Positions 39,682-48,926 of a stretch of 64,000 bases of DNA are shown in pieces; the stretch's first letter is position 1; each line of letters begins with the position of its first letter. The position numbers and the translations under genes are program-made. Below the pieces are notes generated by a model. It saw only the letters and a program-made list of their open reading frames with translations. It was not told the DNA's origin and did no database searches. Source of the DNA: Acidimicrobium ferrooxidans (lineage in GTDB: Bacteria; Actinomycetota; Geothermincolia; Fen-727; Anoxymicrobiaceae); assembly GCA_020723485.1 (NCBI GenBank), contig DYIU01000006.1:50804-114803 (forward strand), read 5' to 3'.

Positions 39682-41541
39682 TTGAACCGAATAGCCCCGG
39701 GCGACCTCTGGGAGCTGCTGGAGCCGGTCCTTCTTCTCGTGGAGAGGCCCAGCCGTTACCTGGGAGGCGAGTGGAACGCGCCCGAGGTCCGGAGTGGCGG
39801 CGCCTCGGTGGTGCTGGCTTACCCGGACGTCTACGAGATAGGCATAAGCAACCTCGGACTCGCCATACTCGGCGAGGTCGTGAACGAGATCGACGGCGCC
39901 CGCGCCGAGAGGGTCTACTCGCCCTGGGTCGACATGGAGAACGAGATGAGGCGGGCGGGCATACCCCTCTTCTCCCTGGAAACCCAAACCCCGGTCGGGG
40001 AATTCGACATTTTCGGCATCTCGATACCTCATGAGCTCACCTACACCAACATCCTCAACCTGATGGACCTGGCCGGGCTCCCCCTGAGGGCGGACGAGAG
40101 GACCGAGGGCCCCATAGTAGTAGGTGGCGGTTGCGGCACCGCCAACCCGGAGCCGCTGGCGGAGTTCTTCGACCTGTTCGCGCTGGGTGACGGAGAGGAG
40201 GTCATCGGGCAGCTGGTGGGCCTCGTGCAGCGGTCCAAGACCGAGGGCTGGGACCGGGACCGGCTGCTCGAGGAGTCGTCGAGACTCCGAGGCGTCTACC
40301 GACCCTCGGATTACACCGTCGAATACGCGGCCGACGGAACCGTGAAGAGCGTCACCCCTCGGGGCGCAGCCCCGGCTCGGGTCAGCAAGAACGTGGTCGA
40401 CATCGACCGGTGGCTTTATCCCGGGCGCCCGATAGTGCCTTTCTGCGAGGCGGTGCACGACCGCATAAACGTGGAGCTGTTCCGTGGATGCACTCGCGGA
40501 TGCCGGTTCTGCCAGGCCGGCATGACGTGCCGCCCGGTCCGGGAGCGCTCCGCCGGCGAGGTCGTGAGGATGGTCGACGAGCTCGCGGGCCGCACCGGCC
40601 ACGACGAGGTCTCACTCTGCTCCCTCTCGTCGACGGATTACAGCCGTATCGAAGAGGTCGCCCGGAGGGTGTCGGAGGTATGCGCGCACCGGGGGATGAT
40701 AATGTCGCTGCCGTCTCTCCGGATGGACGGGATGTCGGCGGAGCTGGCGGCGCGGCTCGACAAGGGAGGCCGCGGCGGACTGACGTTTGCTCCCGAGGCG
40801 GGAGCCGAGCGCCTGCGCAGGGTCATAAACAAGCCGATAACCGAGGACGAAATGGTGGAGGCAATCCTGTGCTCCGTCCGGGCCGGACGCCGCCGCATCA
40901 AGCTCTATTTCATGATAGGCCTCCCCACCGAGACGGAAGAGGACGTGGAGGAAATCGCGCGACTGGTGTTCCGGCTGAGGGACGCTGTGCGTCGGGAAGG
41001 CCTCGCCCCGCCTTCTTTCAACGTCAGCGTGTCGACGTTCGTGCCGAAGTCGCACACCCCGTTTCAGTGGAGCCCCCAGGAGCAGATGGAGTCCGTCCGT
41101 GCGAAGCATGACGTTCTCAAGTCGACGCTTCGCTCGAGGAGCGTGAACCTGAGCTGGCACGACCGGGAGATGAGCGAGATAGAGGGATTCCTGGCGCGTG
41201 GGGACAGGCGGCTGGCGGACGTCATCCAGAGAGCCTGGGCTTCCGGCTCGAGGTTCGATTCGTGGTCGGAGCGTTTCGAGTACTCCCGGTGGGAAGAGGC
41301 GTGGCAGGCCGCCGGGGTCGATCCCGACTTCTACATGAGGCGCGAGCGCGGCCCCGGCGAGGTCTTTCCGTGGGACCACCTCGACTTCGGCCTGGACAAG
41401 GAGTTCCTCCGGCGCGAGTACGAAAGGGCGCTCGAAGGCGCCTGCCTGCCCGACTGCAGGGAGGACGGCTGCCAGGACTGCGGGGTGTGCGACGCACTGG
41501 GCGAGGAGCCCGTGCTCAAGACCGGGGGTGCCGGCCTGTGA
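39682..41541 (+). CDS. B12-binding-type radical SAM protein (TIGR03960 family)
   Basis: 619 residues from TTG 39682 with AAGGTGA upstream. The N-terminal 200 residues form a B12-binding-like domain (YPDVYEIGISNLGLAILGEV, SIPHELTYTNILNLMDLAGL, GGGCGTANPEPLAEFFDLFA). The radical SAM core begins FRGCTRGCRFCQAGM, CxxxCxxC, near 268-278. The C-terminus has a Cys-rich tail, CLPDCREDGCQDCGVCD. The family is always next to the DUF2344 gene found here and often next to RNase E/G, L21 and L27 genes; an RNA or ribosome modification is suspected but unproven. Confidence 0.9.
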   Translation: MNRIAPGDLWELLEPVLLLVERPSRYLGGEWNAPEVRSGGASVVLAYPDVYEIGISNLGLAILGEVVNEIDGARAERVYSPWVDMENEMRRAGIPLFSLETQTPVGEFDIFGISIPHELTYTNILNLMDLAGLPLRADERTEGPIVVGGGCGTANPEPLAEFFDLFALGDGEEVIGQLVGLVQRSKTEGWDRDRLLEESSRLRGVYRPSDYTVEYAADGTVKSVTPRGAAPARVSKNVVDIDRWLYPGRPIVPFCEAVHDRINVELFRGCTRGCRFCQAGMTCRPVRERSAGEVVRMVDELAGRTGHDEVSLCSLSSTDYSRIEEVARRVSEVCAHRGMIMSLPSLRMDGMSAELAARLDKGGRGGLTFAPEAGAERLRRVINKPITEDEMVEAILCSVRAGRRRIKLYFMIGLPTETEEDVEEIARLVFRLRDAVRREGLAPPSFNVSVSTFVPKSHTPFQWSPQEQMESVRAKHDVLKSTLRSRSVNLSWHDREMSEIEGFLARGDRRLADVIQRAWASGSRFDSWSERFEYSRWEEAWQAAGVDPDFYMRRERGPGEVFPWDHLDFGLDKEFLRREYERALEGACLPDCREDGCQDCGVCDALGEEPVLKTGGAGL

Positions 41542-42302
41542 CGGCTCCAGAAGGCCTCAGGCTGCGAGTGCAGCTGACCAAGAAAGACAGGGCGCGGTAC
41601 CTTTCGCACTCCGAGTTCTCGAGGACCATAATGTTCGCGGCCAGGAGGGCGGGACTGCCCCTGGGCTACGCGGGCCGCTTCCGCGCCAGGATCAAGCTCT
41701 CGCTCTCGCCCCCGATCCCTATCGGGGTCACGAGCGAATGCGAGCTCGTGGATTTCGAGCTCTCGGGTTACGTCTCACCCGCCGAGGCCAGGCAGTCCCT
41801 TTCCGACTCCCTGACCGAGGGCATCGAGATCGTGGAATGCAGATTGATGGCCGCCGGCGAGAAGCCGGTGGGGAAGCTCATCGACACGGCGACATATGTT
41901 GCGGACGTACCGCTCGGCTCGCGCACCCGAGCCGACTGGGAGCGGGCCGCCTCCGAGTTCCTCGAAAGGGCGTCCGTCGAGTACGTCAGGGTACAGCCCA
42001 GGCGGACCAGGACGGTCGACCTGAGGCCCGGCGTGCACAGGCTCGAGGTCGCGGAAGAGGCGGCCGAGGAAGGCACCGCGAAGCTTCACATGACGCTGGA
42101 TGACGGTACCCGCGGCACCATAAAGCCGTGGGAGGTAATAGAGGTACTTGCCGGAGCCGCCGGCTCGCCGGAGGATGCGTGGCGGGGCGCGAGGGTCAAC
42201 CGGCAGGGATTGTTCGCGCGGAGAGGCGACCGGCTGGTCTCACCGATGGAGATCGGCGGCAGGAAGCCGGCCGTCCCCCGCAGGGGAGGTAGGAGGTATT
42301 GA
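41538..42302 (+). CDS. Radical SAM-linked DUF2344 protein (TIGR03936 family)
   Basis: 254 residues from GTG 41538, overlapping the radical SAM stop (GTGA). Segments RLRVQLTKKDRARYLSHSEFS, FAARRAGLPLGYAGRFRARIK, SPPIPIGVTSECELVDFEL and LPLGSRTRADW-like text mark the family. It probably binds substrate or partner for the upstream enzyme. The TGA overlaps the TTG of the RNase gene, keeping three genes translationally coupled. Confidence 0.88.
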   Translation: MTAPEGLRLRVQLTKKDRARYLSHSEFSRTIMFAARRAGLPLGYAGRFRARIKLSLSPPIPIGVTSECELVDFELSGYVSPAEARQSLSDSLTEGIEIVECRLMAAGEKPVGKLIDTATYVADVPLGSRTRADWERAASEFLERASVEYVRVQPRRTRTVDLRPGVHRLEVAEEAAEEGTAKLHMTLDDGTRGTIKPWEVIEVLAGAAGSPEDAWRGARVNRQGLFARRGDRLVSPMEIGGRKPAVPRRGGRRY

Positions 42303-43537
42303 AAAAGGTCAGAAAAGAGCTTCTCGTAACGTGCGAGAAGGGGAAGTGCAGGCTCGCCCTCCTGGAGGACGGCGAGGTCGCGGAGGTATACATCGAGAAG
42401 AGCCGCAAGAGGTCCATCGTGGGCAATATCTACGTCGGGCGCATCACCAACGTGCTGCCGGGCATGAGCGCCGCGTTCGTGGATATCGGCGTCGGGAAGA
42501 ACGCGCTGCTTTACCTGCAGGACCTGGTTCTGATGGAGGACGGCTCTCATGTCCGCCCGCGGAAGATAGGCAAGGCGCTCAAGTCCAACGACACCATCGT
42601 GGTCCAGGTGACCAAGGACCCGATGTCCGGCAAGGGCGCGAGGCTCACCACTTATCTGAGCCTCCCCGGGCGCCTCATGGTCTACATGCCCAAATCGCGT
42701 CGTTCGGGTGTCAGCCGGCGGCTGCCGGAGCGTGAGAGGGAGAGGCTGCGGAGGCTCGTGAAGGACATAAAGCCCGGGGAAGGTTCGAGCATCATCAGGA
42801 CCGCGGCCCTCAAAGCCAGGAAGAAGGACCTCCAGGACGACCTCGACTACCTGGTCAACCAGTGGGAGTCCACCTGCAAGAAGATAAAGGGCGCCAAGCC
42901 GCCCACGGTCGTGTACCAGGAGCCGGACCTGGCGGTGCGAGTCGTCAGGGATACGGTCACGCGCGATTTCAAGAGTGTCCTGGTTGACAGCAAGTCCGAG
43001 TTCAACCGCATAAAGGAATACCTCTCGCGCACCGCGCCCGAGCTCAAGGACAGGGTGCAGATGTACAAGGAGAAGCAGCCGCTCTTCTCCCGCTACGGGG
43101 TCGACAAGGCGATAGACGCCGCGCTGCGCCGCAAGGTCAGCCTGCCTTCGGGCGGCCACATTGTGGTGGACGAGGCTGAGGCCCTCACCGCGATCGACGT
43201 CAACACAGGCTCGTATACCGGGAAGAAGAGCCTTGAGGACACCGTTCTCAAGACCAACCTCGAAGCCGCGGTCGAAGTGGTGCGACAGCTTCGCCTCAGG
43301 GACATCGGCGGCATCATCGTCATCGATTTCATAGACATGGAGAACCCTGAAAACAGGGCGAAGGTGCTCGAGACGCTGGAGACCGAACTCGACAGGGACA
43401 GGACGAAGACACAGGTGGTGACGCTCTCCGAGCTGGGGCTGGTCGAGATGACCAGGAAGAACGTGACCGAGGGGCTGGCCGACACGCTCGGCAAGACGTG
43501 TCCCAGGTGCGAGGGAAGGGGCCTCATCTTCGAGTGA
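42299..43537 (+). CDS. rng: Ribonuclease E/G family
   Basis: 412 residues from TTG 42299, two bases after AGGAGG. S1 domain near the start (IVGNIYVGRITNVLPGMSAAFVDIG), then the RNase H-like and DNase I-like catalytic region with ALTAIDVNTGSYTG and GGIIVIDFIDM, whose Asp residues bind Mg2+, and the Zn-link CPRCEGRG at the C-terminus. No degradosome scaffold extends past it. Acts in rRNA 5' processing or mRNA decay. Confidence 0.93.
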   Translation: MKKVRKELLVTCEKGKCRLALLEDGEVAEVYIEKSRKRSIVGNIYVGRITNVLPGMSAAFVDIGVGKNALLYLQDLVLMEDGSHVRPRKIGKALKSNDTIVVQVTKDPMSGKGARLTTYLSLPGRLMVYMPKSRRSGVSRRLPERERERLRRLVKDIKPGEGSSIIRTAALKARKKDLQDDLDYLVNQWESTCKKIKGAKPPTVVYQEPDLAVRVVRDTVTRDFKSVLVDSKSEFNRIKEYLSRTAPELKDRVQMYKEKQPLFSRYGVDKAIDAALRRKVSLPSGGHIVVDEAEALTAIDVNTGSYTGKKSLEDTVLKTNLEAAVEVVRQLRLRDIGGIIVIDFIDMENPENRAKVLETLETELDRDRTKTQVVTLSELGLVEMTRKNVTEGLADTLGKTCPRCEGRGLIFE

Positions 43538-43604
43538 TGGAGGTGCCGCCGGGCGGTCCCGTGCCGCGCGTTCCGGCGTTGCTCCGCTCGGTGGAGCTAT
43601 AGTG

Positions 43605-43610
43605 TATAAT
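43605..43610 (+). promoter_or_regulatory. Putative -10 box TATAAT before rplU
   Basis: AGTGTATAATG, 88 bases before the rplU start; matches the GTGTATAAT pattern at 39596 and 44378. Confidence 0.5.
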
Positions 43611-43631
43611 GTCTGAACCATGCTTGAGGAG

Positions 43632-43673
43632 CGGCCTTTTCAGGCCGACCGGAGCCGGGCCCGCGAGGCCCGG
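43632..43673 (+). promoter_or_regulatory. Structured L21 mRNA leader
   Basis: Two adjacent hairpins in the rplU leader: CGGCCT-TTTC-AGGCCG (43632-43647) and CCGGGCC-CGCGA-GGCCCGG (43655-43673), followed by TTAAATTT. Ribosomal protein L21 leaders are known autoregulatory sites in some bacteria, so a similar role is inferred. Confidence 0.5.
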
Positions 43674-43697
43674 TTAAATTTGATGACGGAGTTGAGG

Positions 43698-44075
43698 ATG
43701 TACGCAGTCATAAGGACCGGTTCGAAACAGTACAGGGTCGCCCCCGGTGACCGGATAACGGTAGAGAAGCTCAACGTCGAAGAGGGCAAGAAGCTGACGT
43801 TCGAGGACGTGGTCCTGTTCCATGACGGCGACAAGGTCGTCGCCAGCCCGCGCGAGCTCGCCAAGGTGCGCGTCTCGGCGAGGGTGATAGCCCAGGGAAG
43901 GTCGGACAAGACCGTGGTCTTCAAGTACAAGCCCAAGAAGGGCTACCACCGGAAGAGGGGCCACAGGCAGGACCTGACCCGTCTCGAGATCGAAGACATA
44001 GTGATGAGAAAGACCGCTCCCCGGAAAGCCGCCCAGCCTGTAAAGGGAGAGGGCGCCGGCGGAGAGGAAGCCTAG
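43698..44075 (+). CDS. rplU: Large ribosomal subunit protein bL21
   Basis: 125 residues from ATG 43698, GGAG and GAGG just upstream. Typical L21 features: MYAVIRTGSKQYRVAPGD, VVLFHDGDKVVASP, and FKYKPKKGYHRKRGHRQDLT, the RNA-binding C-terminal loop. An acidic/Lys-rich tail of about 20 residues extends beyond the usual end. L27 follows after 9 bases. Confidence 0.97.
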   Translation: MYAVIRTGSKQYRVAPGDRITVEKLNVEEGKKLTFEDVVLFHDGDKVVASPRELAKVRVSARVIAQGRSDKTVVFKYKPKKGYHRKRGHRQDLTRLEIEDIVMRKTAPRKAAQPVKGEGAGGEEA

Positions 44076-44084
44076 GAGGTCGGG

Positions 44085-44348
44085 ATGTCAAGCAAGAAGG
44101 GCGTAGGCAGTTCCAAGAACGGGCGGGACAGCCAGTCAAAGCGCCTGGGGTCCAAGAAGTTCAGCGGACAGCAGGTCAAGGGCGGGAACATCCTGGTGAG
44201 GCAGAGGGGCAGCAGGATCAAGGCCGGCCAGAACGTCGGCGTGGGAAGAGACTACACCCTGTTCGCCAAAGTCGATGGAGTCGTCCGGTATCACAGCAGC
44301 GGTGACAGGGCGGTGGTCAGCGTACTGCCTGCAGACCGGCCGGAGTGA
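44085..44348 (+). CDS. rpmA: Large ribosomal subunit protein bL27
   Basis: 87 residues. [18 protein letters not shown] at the start is the L27 tail that reaches the peptidyl transferase centre; [16 protein letters not shown] and [10 protein letters not shown] follow. The start MSSKKG replaces the usual MAHKKG, and no cleavable Firmicutes-type N-terminal extension is present. Confidence 0.97.
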   Translation: MSSKKGVGSSKNGRDSQSKRLGSKKFSGQQVKGGNILVRQRGSRIKAGQNVGVGRDYTLFAKVDGVVRYHSSGDRAVVSVLPADRPE

Positions 44349-44380
44349 GACCGCCCATCGGCTGGTGGCGGCCGCCGGTG

Positions 44381-44386
44381 TATAAT
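44381..44386 (+). promoter_or_regulatory. Putative -10 box TATAAT before the receiver gene
   Basis: CGGTGTATAATC, 42 bases before GTG 44428. No clear -35. Confidence 0.45.
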
Positions 44387-44427
44387 CATCGATACAGGCA
44401 GGTTCTTGTGACTGACGGGGGTTCCAG

Positions 44428-44892
44428 GTGAGCAACAGGAAGATTCTGGTGGTGGATGACGATCCCACCATGGTCAAGCTTATCAACGTGAACCTCAAGC
44501 TCAACAACTACGCGGTGGTCGAGGCCACTTCGGGGGAACAGGCGCTGGAGGTGCTGTCCGCAGAGCCGCTGGACCTCGTCGTACTGGACATCATGATGCC
44601 CGGGGTCGACGGGTGGGAGGTCCTCAAGCGGATACGCTCGAACACCGAGACCGAGGAGATGCCGGTCATCCTGGTGACGGCGAAGACCCAGGACAGCGAC
44701 GTGATTCGAGGGTGGGAGCTTGGCGCCGACGAGTACGTCATAAAGCCTTTCAACCCGCTGCTCCTGGTAGAGGTGATCAAGATGGTCCTCGACCGGAGCT
44801 ACGAAGAGCGCCTCGAGCGCCGCAAGAAGCAGAAGGAGAAGCTCGAAGTGCTTCGCAGCCTCTCCCGACCGAGGCAGGAACCGGCCAGCTAG
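44428..44892 (+). CDS. Stand-alone response regulator receiver
   Basis: 154 residues from GTG 44428. Complete receiver domain: acidic pocket VDDDPTM near 7-13, phosphoacceptor Asp in LDIMMPGVDGWEVL (about 52), Thr/Ala switch VTAKTQ, and Lys in VIKPFNP (about 106). A basic helix (YEERLERRKKQKEKLEVLRSL) follows instead of an output domain. It would signal by protein contact; no kinase is adjacent. Confidence 0.9.
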   Translation: MSNRKILVVDDDPTMVKLINVNLKLNNYAVVEATSGEQALEVLSAEPLDLVVLDIMMPGVDGWEVLKRIRSNTETEEMPVILVTAKTQDSDVIRGWELGADEYVIKPFNPLLLVEVIKMVLDRSYEERLERRKKQKEKLEVLRSLSRPRQEPAS

Positions 44893-44942
44893 GCTCCGGG
44901 CCTGCTCCCCTGACCGAGAACCACTGGAAACGCGGTAATCCC

Positions 44943-46289
44943 ATGTTCATTGACGAGGCGGAAATCTATCTGGAAGGCGGGCGCGGCGGTGACGGCTGCG
45001 TGTCATTCCGTCGCGAGAAATACCGTCCTCACGGCGGCCCCGACGGCGGCGACGGGGGTGCCGGGGGCGACGTCGTGCTCGAAGCCGGGGGCCGCTCGAC
45101 CTTGAGCGAGCTTCACCGCCGGAGGCATCACAGGGCCGGAAAGGGCGCCCGGGGAGGTTCGCAGAACCGGTCGGGGGGAAGGGGCGACGACCTGGTGGTG
45201 ACCGTGCCGGCCGGAACAGTGGTAAGAGACACGGACGGCAGGGTGCTGGCCGACATTGTCAACCCCGGACAGAGGTTCATAGCGGCCGCCGGGGGCCGGG
45301 GCGGCAGGGGGAACGCGGCACTGGTCACGGAAGCGGGGCCGCTCCCCAGGTTCGCGGAAAAAGGCGAGCCCGGGCGGGCGCTCATCGTGCGCCTCGAGCT
45401 GAAGCTCGTTGCGGATGTCGCCATAGTAGGGTTCCCCAACGCGGGGAAGTCCAGCCTTATTTCTAGGATCTCGAGAGCCCGCCCCAAGATTGCCGACTAC
45501 CCGTTCACGACTACAGAGCCGAACCTCGGGGTCGTGGTCGGTGAGGAGTACGACTACGTGGTGACCGACGTTCCGGGTCTCGTGGAGGGCGCCCACGCCG
45601 GGAAGGGGATGGGCACCGCGTTCCTGCGGCACATAGAGCGCGCAGCGGTCATCGTCTACCTGGTGGACATGTCTCCGATGAGCGGCAGGCGCCCGGTGCA
45701 GGACCTGGAGATGCTAGAGGACGAGCTCAGGCTCTTCAACCCCGAGCTCGCCGCCAGGCACAGGCTCGCCGCGGCGAACAAGATGGACCTTAACCCGGAG
45801 CCGGAAGCGCTGGACGAGCTCGCGAGAGAGTGTGAAAAGAGGCAGCTTGCCCTGTTCCCGGTCAGCGTGGTCACCGGCGCCGGGGTGCAGGAACTCCTCC
45901 ATGCACTGGGCGACCTTGTCCTGAAAGCCAGGGAAGAAAACGCGGTGCCTGGCCCCGAGGTGCGGTTCGAGGCAGGGCCCGCCGAGGAGCTGATGAGCGT
46001 GAGGCGCGAGTCGGGGCGCTACCTCGTGGAAGGGGCGCGTGTCGAGCGAATGGTGCGGATGACGGACTGGAACAGCGACGAGGCGCGGGATAACCTCGCG
46101 CGGAAGCTGAGGTCCGCGGGTGTGGAGGACATGCTGGCGGCCGAGGGAGCGAGGGAACACGACGAGGTCGAGATAGCCGGCCGGGTCTTTGAATACATAC
46201 CTGACCTCCCCGCGTCCGGCGCGTCCGGCGAGGTGACAGGAGGGTCCGGCAAGCGTGAGGGGGACACCGGGGACGGTGCCGAGCAATGA
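44943..46289 (+). CDS. obg: GTPase Obg/CgtA
   Basis: 448 residues from ATG 44943. The glycine-rich Obg fold (GGRGGDGCVSFRREKY, GGPDGGDGGAGGDV) is followed by the G domain with GFPNAGKSSLIS (P loop, about 162), the switch segment DYPFTTTEPN, DVPGLVEGA and NKMD. A C-terminal OCT domain (about 345-425) and a disordered Gly/Ser tail follow. Ribosome assembly and stringent-response GTPase. The next gene starts inside its stop. Confidence 0.96.
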   Translation: MFIDEAEIYLEGGRGGDGCVSFRREKYRPHGGPDGGDGGAGGDVVLEAGGRSTLSELHRRRHHRAGKGARGGSQNRSGGRGDDLVVTVPAGTVVRDTDGRVLADIVNPGQRFIAAAGGRGGRGNAALVTEAGPLPRFAEKGEPGRALIVRLELKLVADVAIVGFPNAGKSSLISRISRARPKIADYPFTTTEPNLGVVVGEEYDYVVTDVPGLVEGAHAGKGMGTAFLRHIERAAVIVYLVDMSPMSGRRPVQDLEMLEDELRLFNPELAARHRLAAANKMDLNPEPEALDELARECEKRQLALFPVSVVTGAGVQELLHALGDLVLKAREENAVPGPEVRFEAGPAEELMSVRRESGRYLVEGARVERMVRMTDWNSDEARDNLARKLRSAGVEDMLAAEGAREHDEVEIAGRVFEYIPDLPASGASGEVTGGSGKREGDTGDGAEQ

Positions 46290-47413
46290 AGACAGTGCGA
46301 AGGATGGTCATGAAGGCCGGGACCGCCACGGTGACCGAGGGCTCTGGCGTGGTCAGCCGCGAAAGGGTGGCAAACCTCGTCGACGGTATTATCGAGGCTC
46401 GCGGCCGCGGGATAGAAGTCGCCGTGGTCTCTTCCGGGGCCATCGCGGCCGGAGTCGAGAGGCTCGGGCTCGAGTCGAGGCCGACTGACGTGGAGACGCT
46501 CCAGGCCGTAGCCGCGGTGGGCCAGGGCCTGCTGCTGGGTATCTATACGGAGCTGCTCTCCGAGAGGGGAGTGTCCGCGGGGCAGGTGCTGCTCACCCAA
46601 CACGACATGACCCACCGCCAGCAGTACCTGAACGCCAGGCACACGCTGGAGCGCTTGTTAGAGATGGGAGTCGTCCCCATCATCAATGAGAACGACACGA
46701 CCGCGACTGAGGAGATATCCTTCGGCGACAACGACATGCTCGCCGCGCAGGTTGCCTCGCTCCTGGGGGCCGACCTGCTCGTGCTGTTGACCGACACGGA
46801 GGGGCTTTACACGGGCGACCCGAGGACCACCGAGGGCGCACGGCTCATCGAACGGGTCGAGAGGGTCACAGAGGAGATAGAGGAGCTGGGCGGGGATGCG
46901 GGGAGCAGCCTGGCGCTCGGGGGCATGTCCTCCAAGGTGCAGGCGGCTAAGGTCGCCGCTGCCACGGGCGTCAAGGTGGTCATCGCCGACGGCCGGCAGG
47001 CGGGCATGCTGGCGGACATCCTCGACGGGGAGATGCCCGGGACTTTCTTTGACGCGTCGGGCAGGGTGAGCTCCAGGAAGAGGTGGATAGGCTACGCGAC
47101 CAAGAGCCATGGCTGCCTGCACATCGACCAGGGCGCGGCGAGGGCGCTGGTGGCGCGCCGCAAGAGCCTCCTGCCCGCCGGGGTCGTGTCCGTCGAAGGG
47201 GACTTCACCGTGGGCGACTGCGTGGACATCCTGGGGCCGGACGGGCGCCTGCTGGGGCGGGGCATAACCAGCTACTCAAGCGACGAGGCCTTGAGGATAA
47301 AAGGCCTCAGGAGCGACCAGGTGGCCGTGGTGCTCGGGGAAAAGGGCGAGGAGATAGTGAACCGCGACGAGATGGTCGTCTTCGAGGAGCCAGACGAAGA
47401 GGGAAAGGCGTGA
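46286..47413 (+). CDS. proB: Glutamate 5-kinase with PUA domain
   Basis: 375 residues from ATG 46286, overlapping obg by 4 bases. Amino acid kinase motifs [34 protein letters not shown] and [18 protein letters not shown], then a C-terminal PUA domain (about 280-360). Catalyses the first step of proline synthesis; usually feedback-inhibited by proline. ProA follows directly. Confidence 0.96.
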   Translation: MKTVRRMVMKAGTATVTEGSGVVSRERVANLVDGIIEARGRGIEVAVVSSGAIAAGVERLGLESRPTDVETLQAVAAVGQGLLLGIYTELLSERGVSAGQVLLTQHDMTHRQQYLNARHTLERLLEMGVVPIINENDTTATEEISFGDNDMLAAQVASLLGADLLVLLTDTEGLYTGDPRTTEGARLIERVERVTEEIEELGGDAGSSLALGGMSSKVQAAKVAAATGVKVVIADGRQAGMLADILDGEMPGTFFDASGRVSSRKRWIGYATKSHGCLHIDQGAARALVARRKSLLPAGVVSVEGDFTVGDCVDILGPDGRLLGRGITSYSSDEALRIKGLRSDQVAVVLGEKGEEIVNRDEMVVFEEPDEEGKA

Positions 47414-47418
47414 ACGTG

Positions 47419-48666
47419 ATGGGAGACCTTCAGCAGCTCGCGAAGCGGGCAAGGGCCGCGGCGGCGAAGCTCGGTACTCTGACGACCGAGACCAAGGACG
47501 CTGCCCTGCTGGCCATGGCCGACGGGCTCGAGCGCGAAAGCTCCGCGGTCCTTGCCGCGAACACGAAAGACATGGAGGAAGCGCGCGGGCAGGGTGTGAC
47601 GGGCGCACTGCTCGACAGGCTCAGCCTGACCGAGGGAAGGGTGAAGGAGATGGCGGACGGCCTGCGCGAAGTGGCCGCCCTGCGCGATCCGGTGGGGGAG
47701 GTCGTAGACGGATGGCGCCTGCCGAACGGCCTTCAGGTCGAGAAGGTGCGCGTGCCTCTGGGAGTGGTCGGGATAATCTACGAGGCGCGGCCGAACGTGA
47801 CGGTGGACGCGGCGGGCCTCTGCCTGAAAAGCGGCAACGCGGTCGTGCTGCGCGGGAGCTCGAGCGCCATCAACTCGAACGCGGCCCTGGTGAAGATACT
47901 GTCGGAGGCGGCATCGACAGCCGGACTGCCAGGGGGTTGCGTCCAGCTTGTCGAGGACACGGAAAGGGAGACCGCCCGGGAGCTGATGAAGCTCCACGGG
48001 CTCATAGACGTGCTCATCCCGAGGGGCGGGGAGGGGCTCATAAGGACGGTGGTGGAGAACTCCACGGTACCGGTCATAGAGACCGGGGTGGGCAACTGCC
48101 ACCTGTACGTCGATGAGAGCGCCGACGAGGCCATGGCGCTCGACATCCTGGTGAACGCGAAGACGCAGAGGCCCGGTGTCTGCAACGCCGTTGAGACGCT
48201 CCTCGTCCACCGTGAAGTCGCTTCAAGCTTCCTTCCCGAGGCAGCCGGGGCGCTCGGGGAGAAGGGGGTCCAGATACGGGCGGACGCCGAAGCGAGGGCA
48301 TTGATGCCTGGCTCGCTCGAGGCGGTCGAGGAAGACTGGCGGACCGAGTTCCTGGACCTGGTCATCGCCGTGAAGGTCGTTGCAGGCATCGACGAGGCCA
48401 TTGAGCACATAAACGAGTTCGGATCGGGCCACTCGGACGCGATAGTGACCGATGATTACGGGCGGGCGGGCAGGTTCACCGCCGAGGTGGACTCCGCGGC
48501 CGTCTACGTCAACGCCTCCACGCGTTTCACCGACGGCGGCCAGTTCGGGATGGGGGCGGAGATCGGCATCAGCACCCAGAAGCTGCACGCGAGGGGGCCG
48601 ATGAGCCTGCCCGAGCTGACCACGGTGAAGTTCGTGATACACGGGAGCGGGCAGATAAGGCCGTAG
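47419..48666 (+). CDS. proA: Gamma-glutamyl phosphate reductase
   Basis: 415 residues from ATG 47419; in-frame GTGs at 47410 and 47416 are alternatives, the first overlapping the proB stop. Aldehyde dehydrogenase fold with [21 protein letters not shown] (about 110), catalytic Cys in [13 protein letters not shown], and the late [18 protein letters not shown] and [16 protein letters not shown]. Second enzyme of proline synthesis. Confidence 0.96.
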   Translation: MGDLQQLAKRARAAAAKLGTLTTETKDAALLAMADGLERESSAVLAANTKDMEEARGQGVTGALLDRLSLTEGRVKEMADGLREVAALRDPVGEVVDGWRLPNGLQVEKVRVPLGVVGIIYEARPNVTVDAAGLCLKSGNAVVLRGSSSAINSNAALVKILSEAASTAGLPGGCVQLVEDTERETARELMKLHGLIDVLIPRGGEGLIRTVVENSTVPVIETGVGNCHLYVDESADEAMALDILVNAKTQRPGVCNAVETLLVHREVASSFLPEAAGALGEKGVQIRADAEARALMPGSLEAVEEDWRTEFLDLVIAVKVVAGIDEAIEHINEFGSGHSDAIVTDDYGRAGRFTAEVDSAAVYVNASTRFTDGGQFGMGAEIGISTQKLHARGPMSLPELTTVKFVIHGSGQIRP

Positions 48667-48667
48667 G

Positions 48668-48693
48668 GTGGGGCTCGCGGGTGGGGCTCGCGG
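48668..48693 (+). repeat. Perfect tandem duplication of a 13-mer
   Basis: GTGGGGCTCGCGG occurs twice head to tail just after the proA stop. No function evident. Confidence 0.7.
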
Positions 48694-48697
48694 TACG

Positions 48698-48756
48698 TTT
48701 TTTCCCGCGCTACAGGAGTACCCTGAGGCGTCGGGAAAAAAGCACCCCTCGCCCTC
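48698..48756. repeat. A/T-flanked palindrome with CACCCCTCGCC core
   Basis: TTTTTTCCCG (about 48698-48707) pairs with CGGGAAAAAA (48732-48741), and within it CAGG pairs with CCTG. AGCACCCCTCGCC follows. The outer stem could end transcripts in either direction. The CACCCCTCGCC segment recurs in inverted copies at 59584 and 59687. Confidence 0.6.
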
Positions 48757-48819
48757 CAGGTCAGGAAGATGCGCTTTTGAGGCTGCGAAAAAAGAACAAC
48801 ATCGCTTATGAGCTTAAGG

Positions 48820-48860
48820 TTGTACTTGCATAACTATGCAGTATAATGTATACTATGCAG
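48820..48860 (+). promoter_or_regulatory. Arginine operon promoter with overlapping ARG boxes
   Basis: TTGTAC (48820-48825), 16-base spacer, TATAAT (48842-48847). The spacer holds the palindrome TGCATAACTATGCA (48827-48840), a good match to the ArgR half-site pattern, and GTATAATGTATAC with a further CTATGCAG follows. ArgR bound here would block polymerase directly. Confidence 0.75.
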
Positions 48861-48926
48861 TTGTTGGCCGGGCTTTCTGTGCCCGGCCGGTCTCATATGA
48901 CGAAGGCACGACGGGAGAGGGTCGAA

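Noticed and set aside
48698..48742. Rho-independent terminator for proA
   Set aside because: The stem is good, but it is followed by AGCACCCC rather than T residues, and the A/T tracts are part of the stem; I list it as a palindromic repeat.
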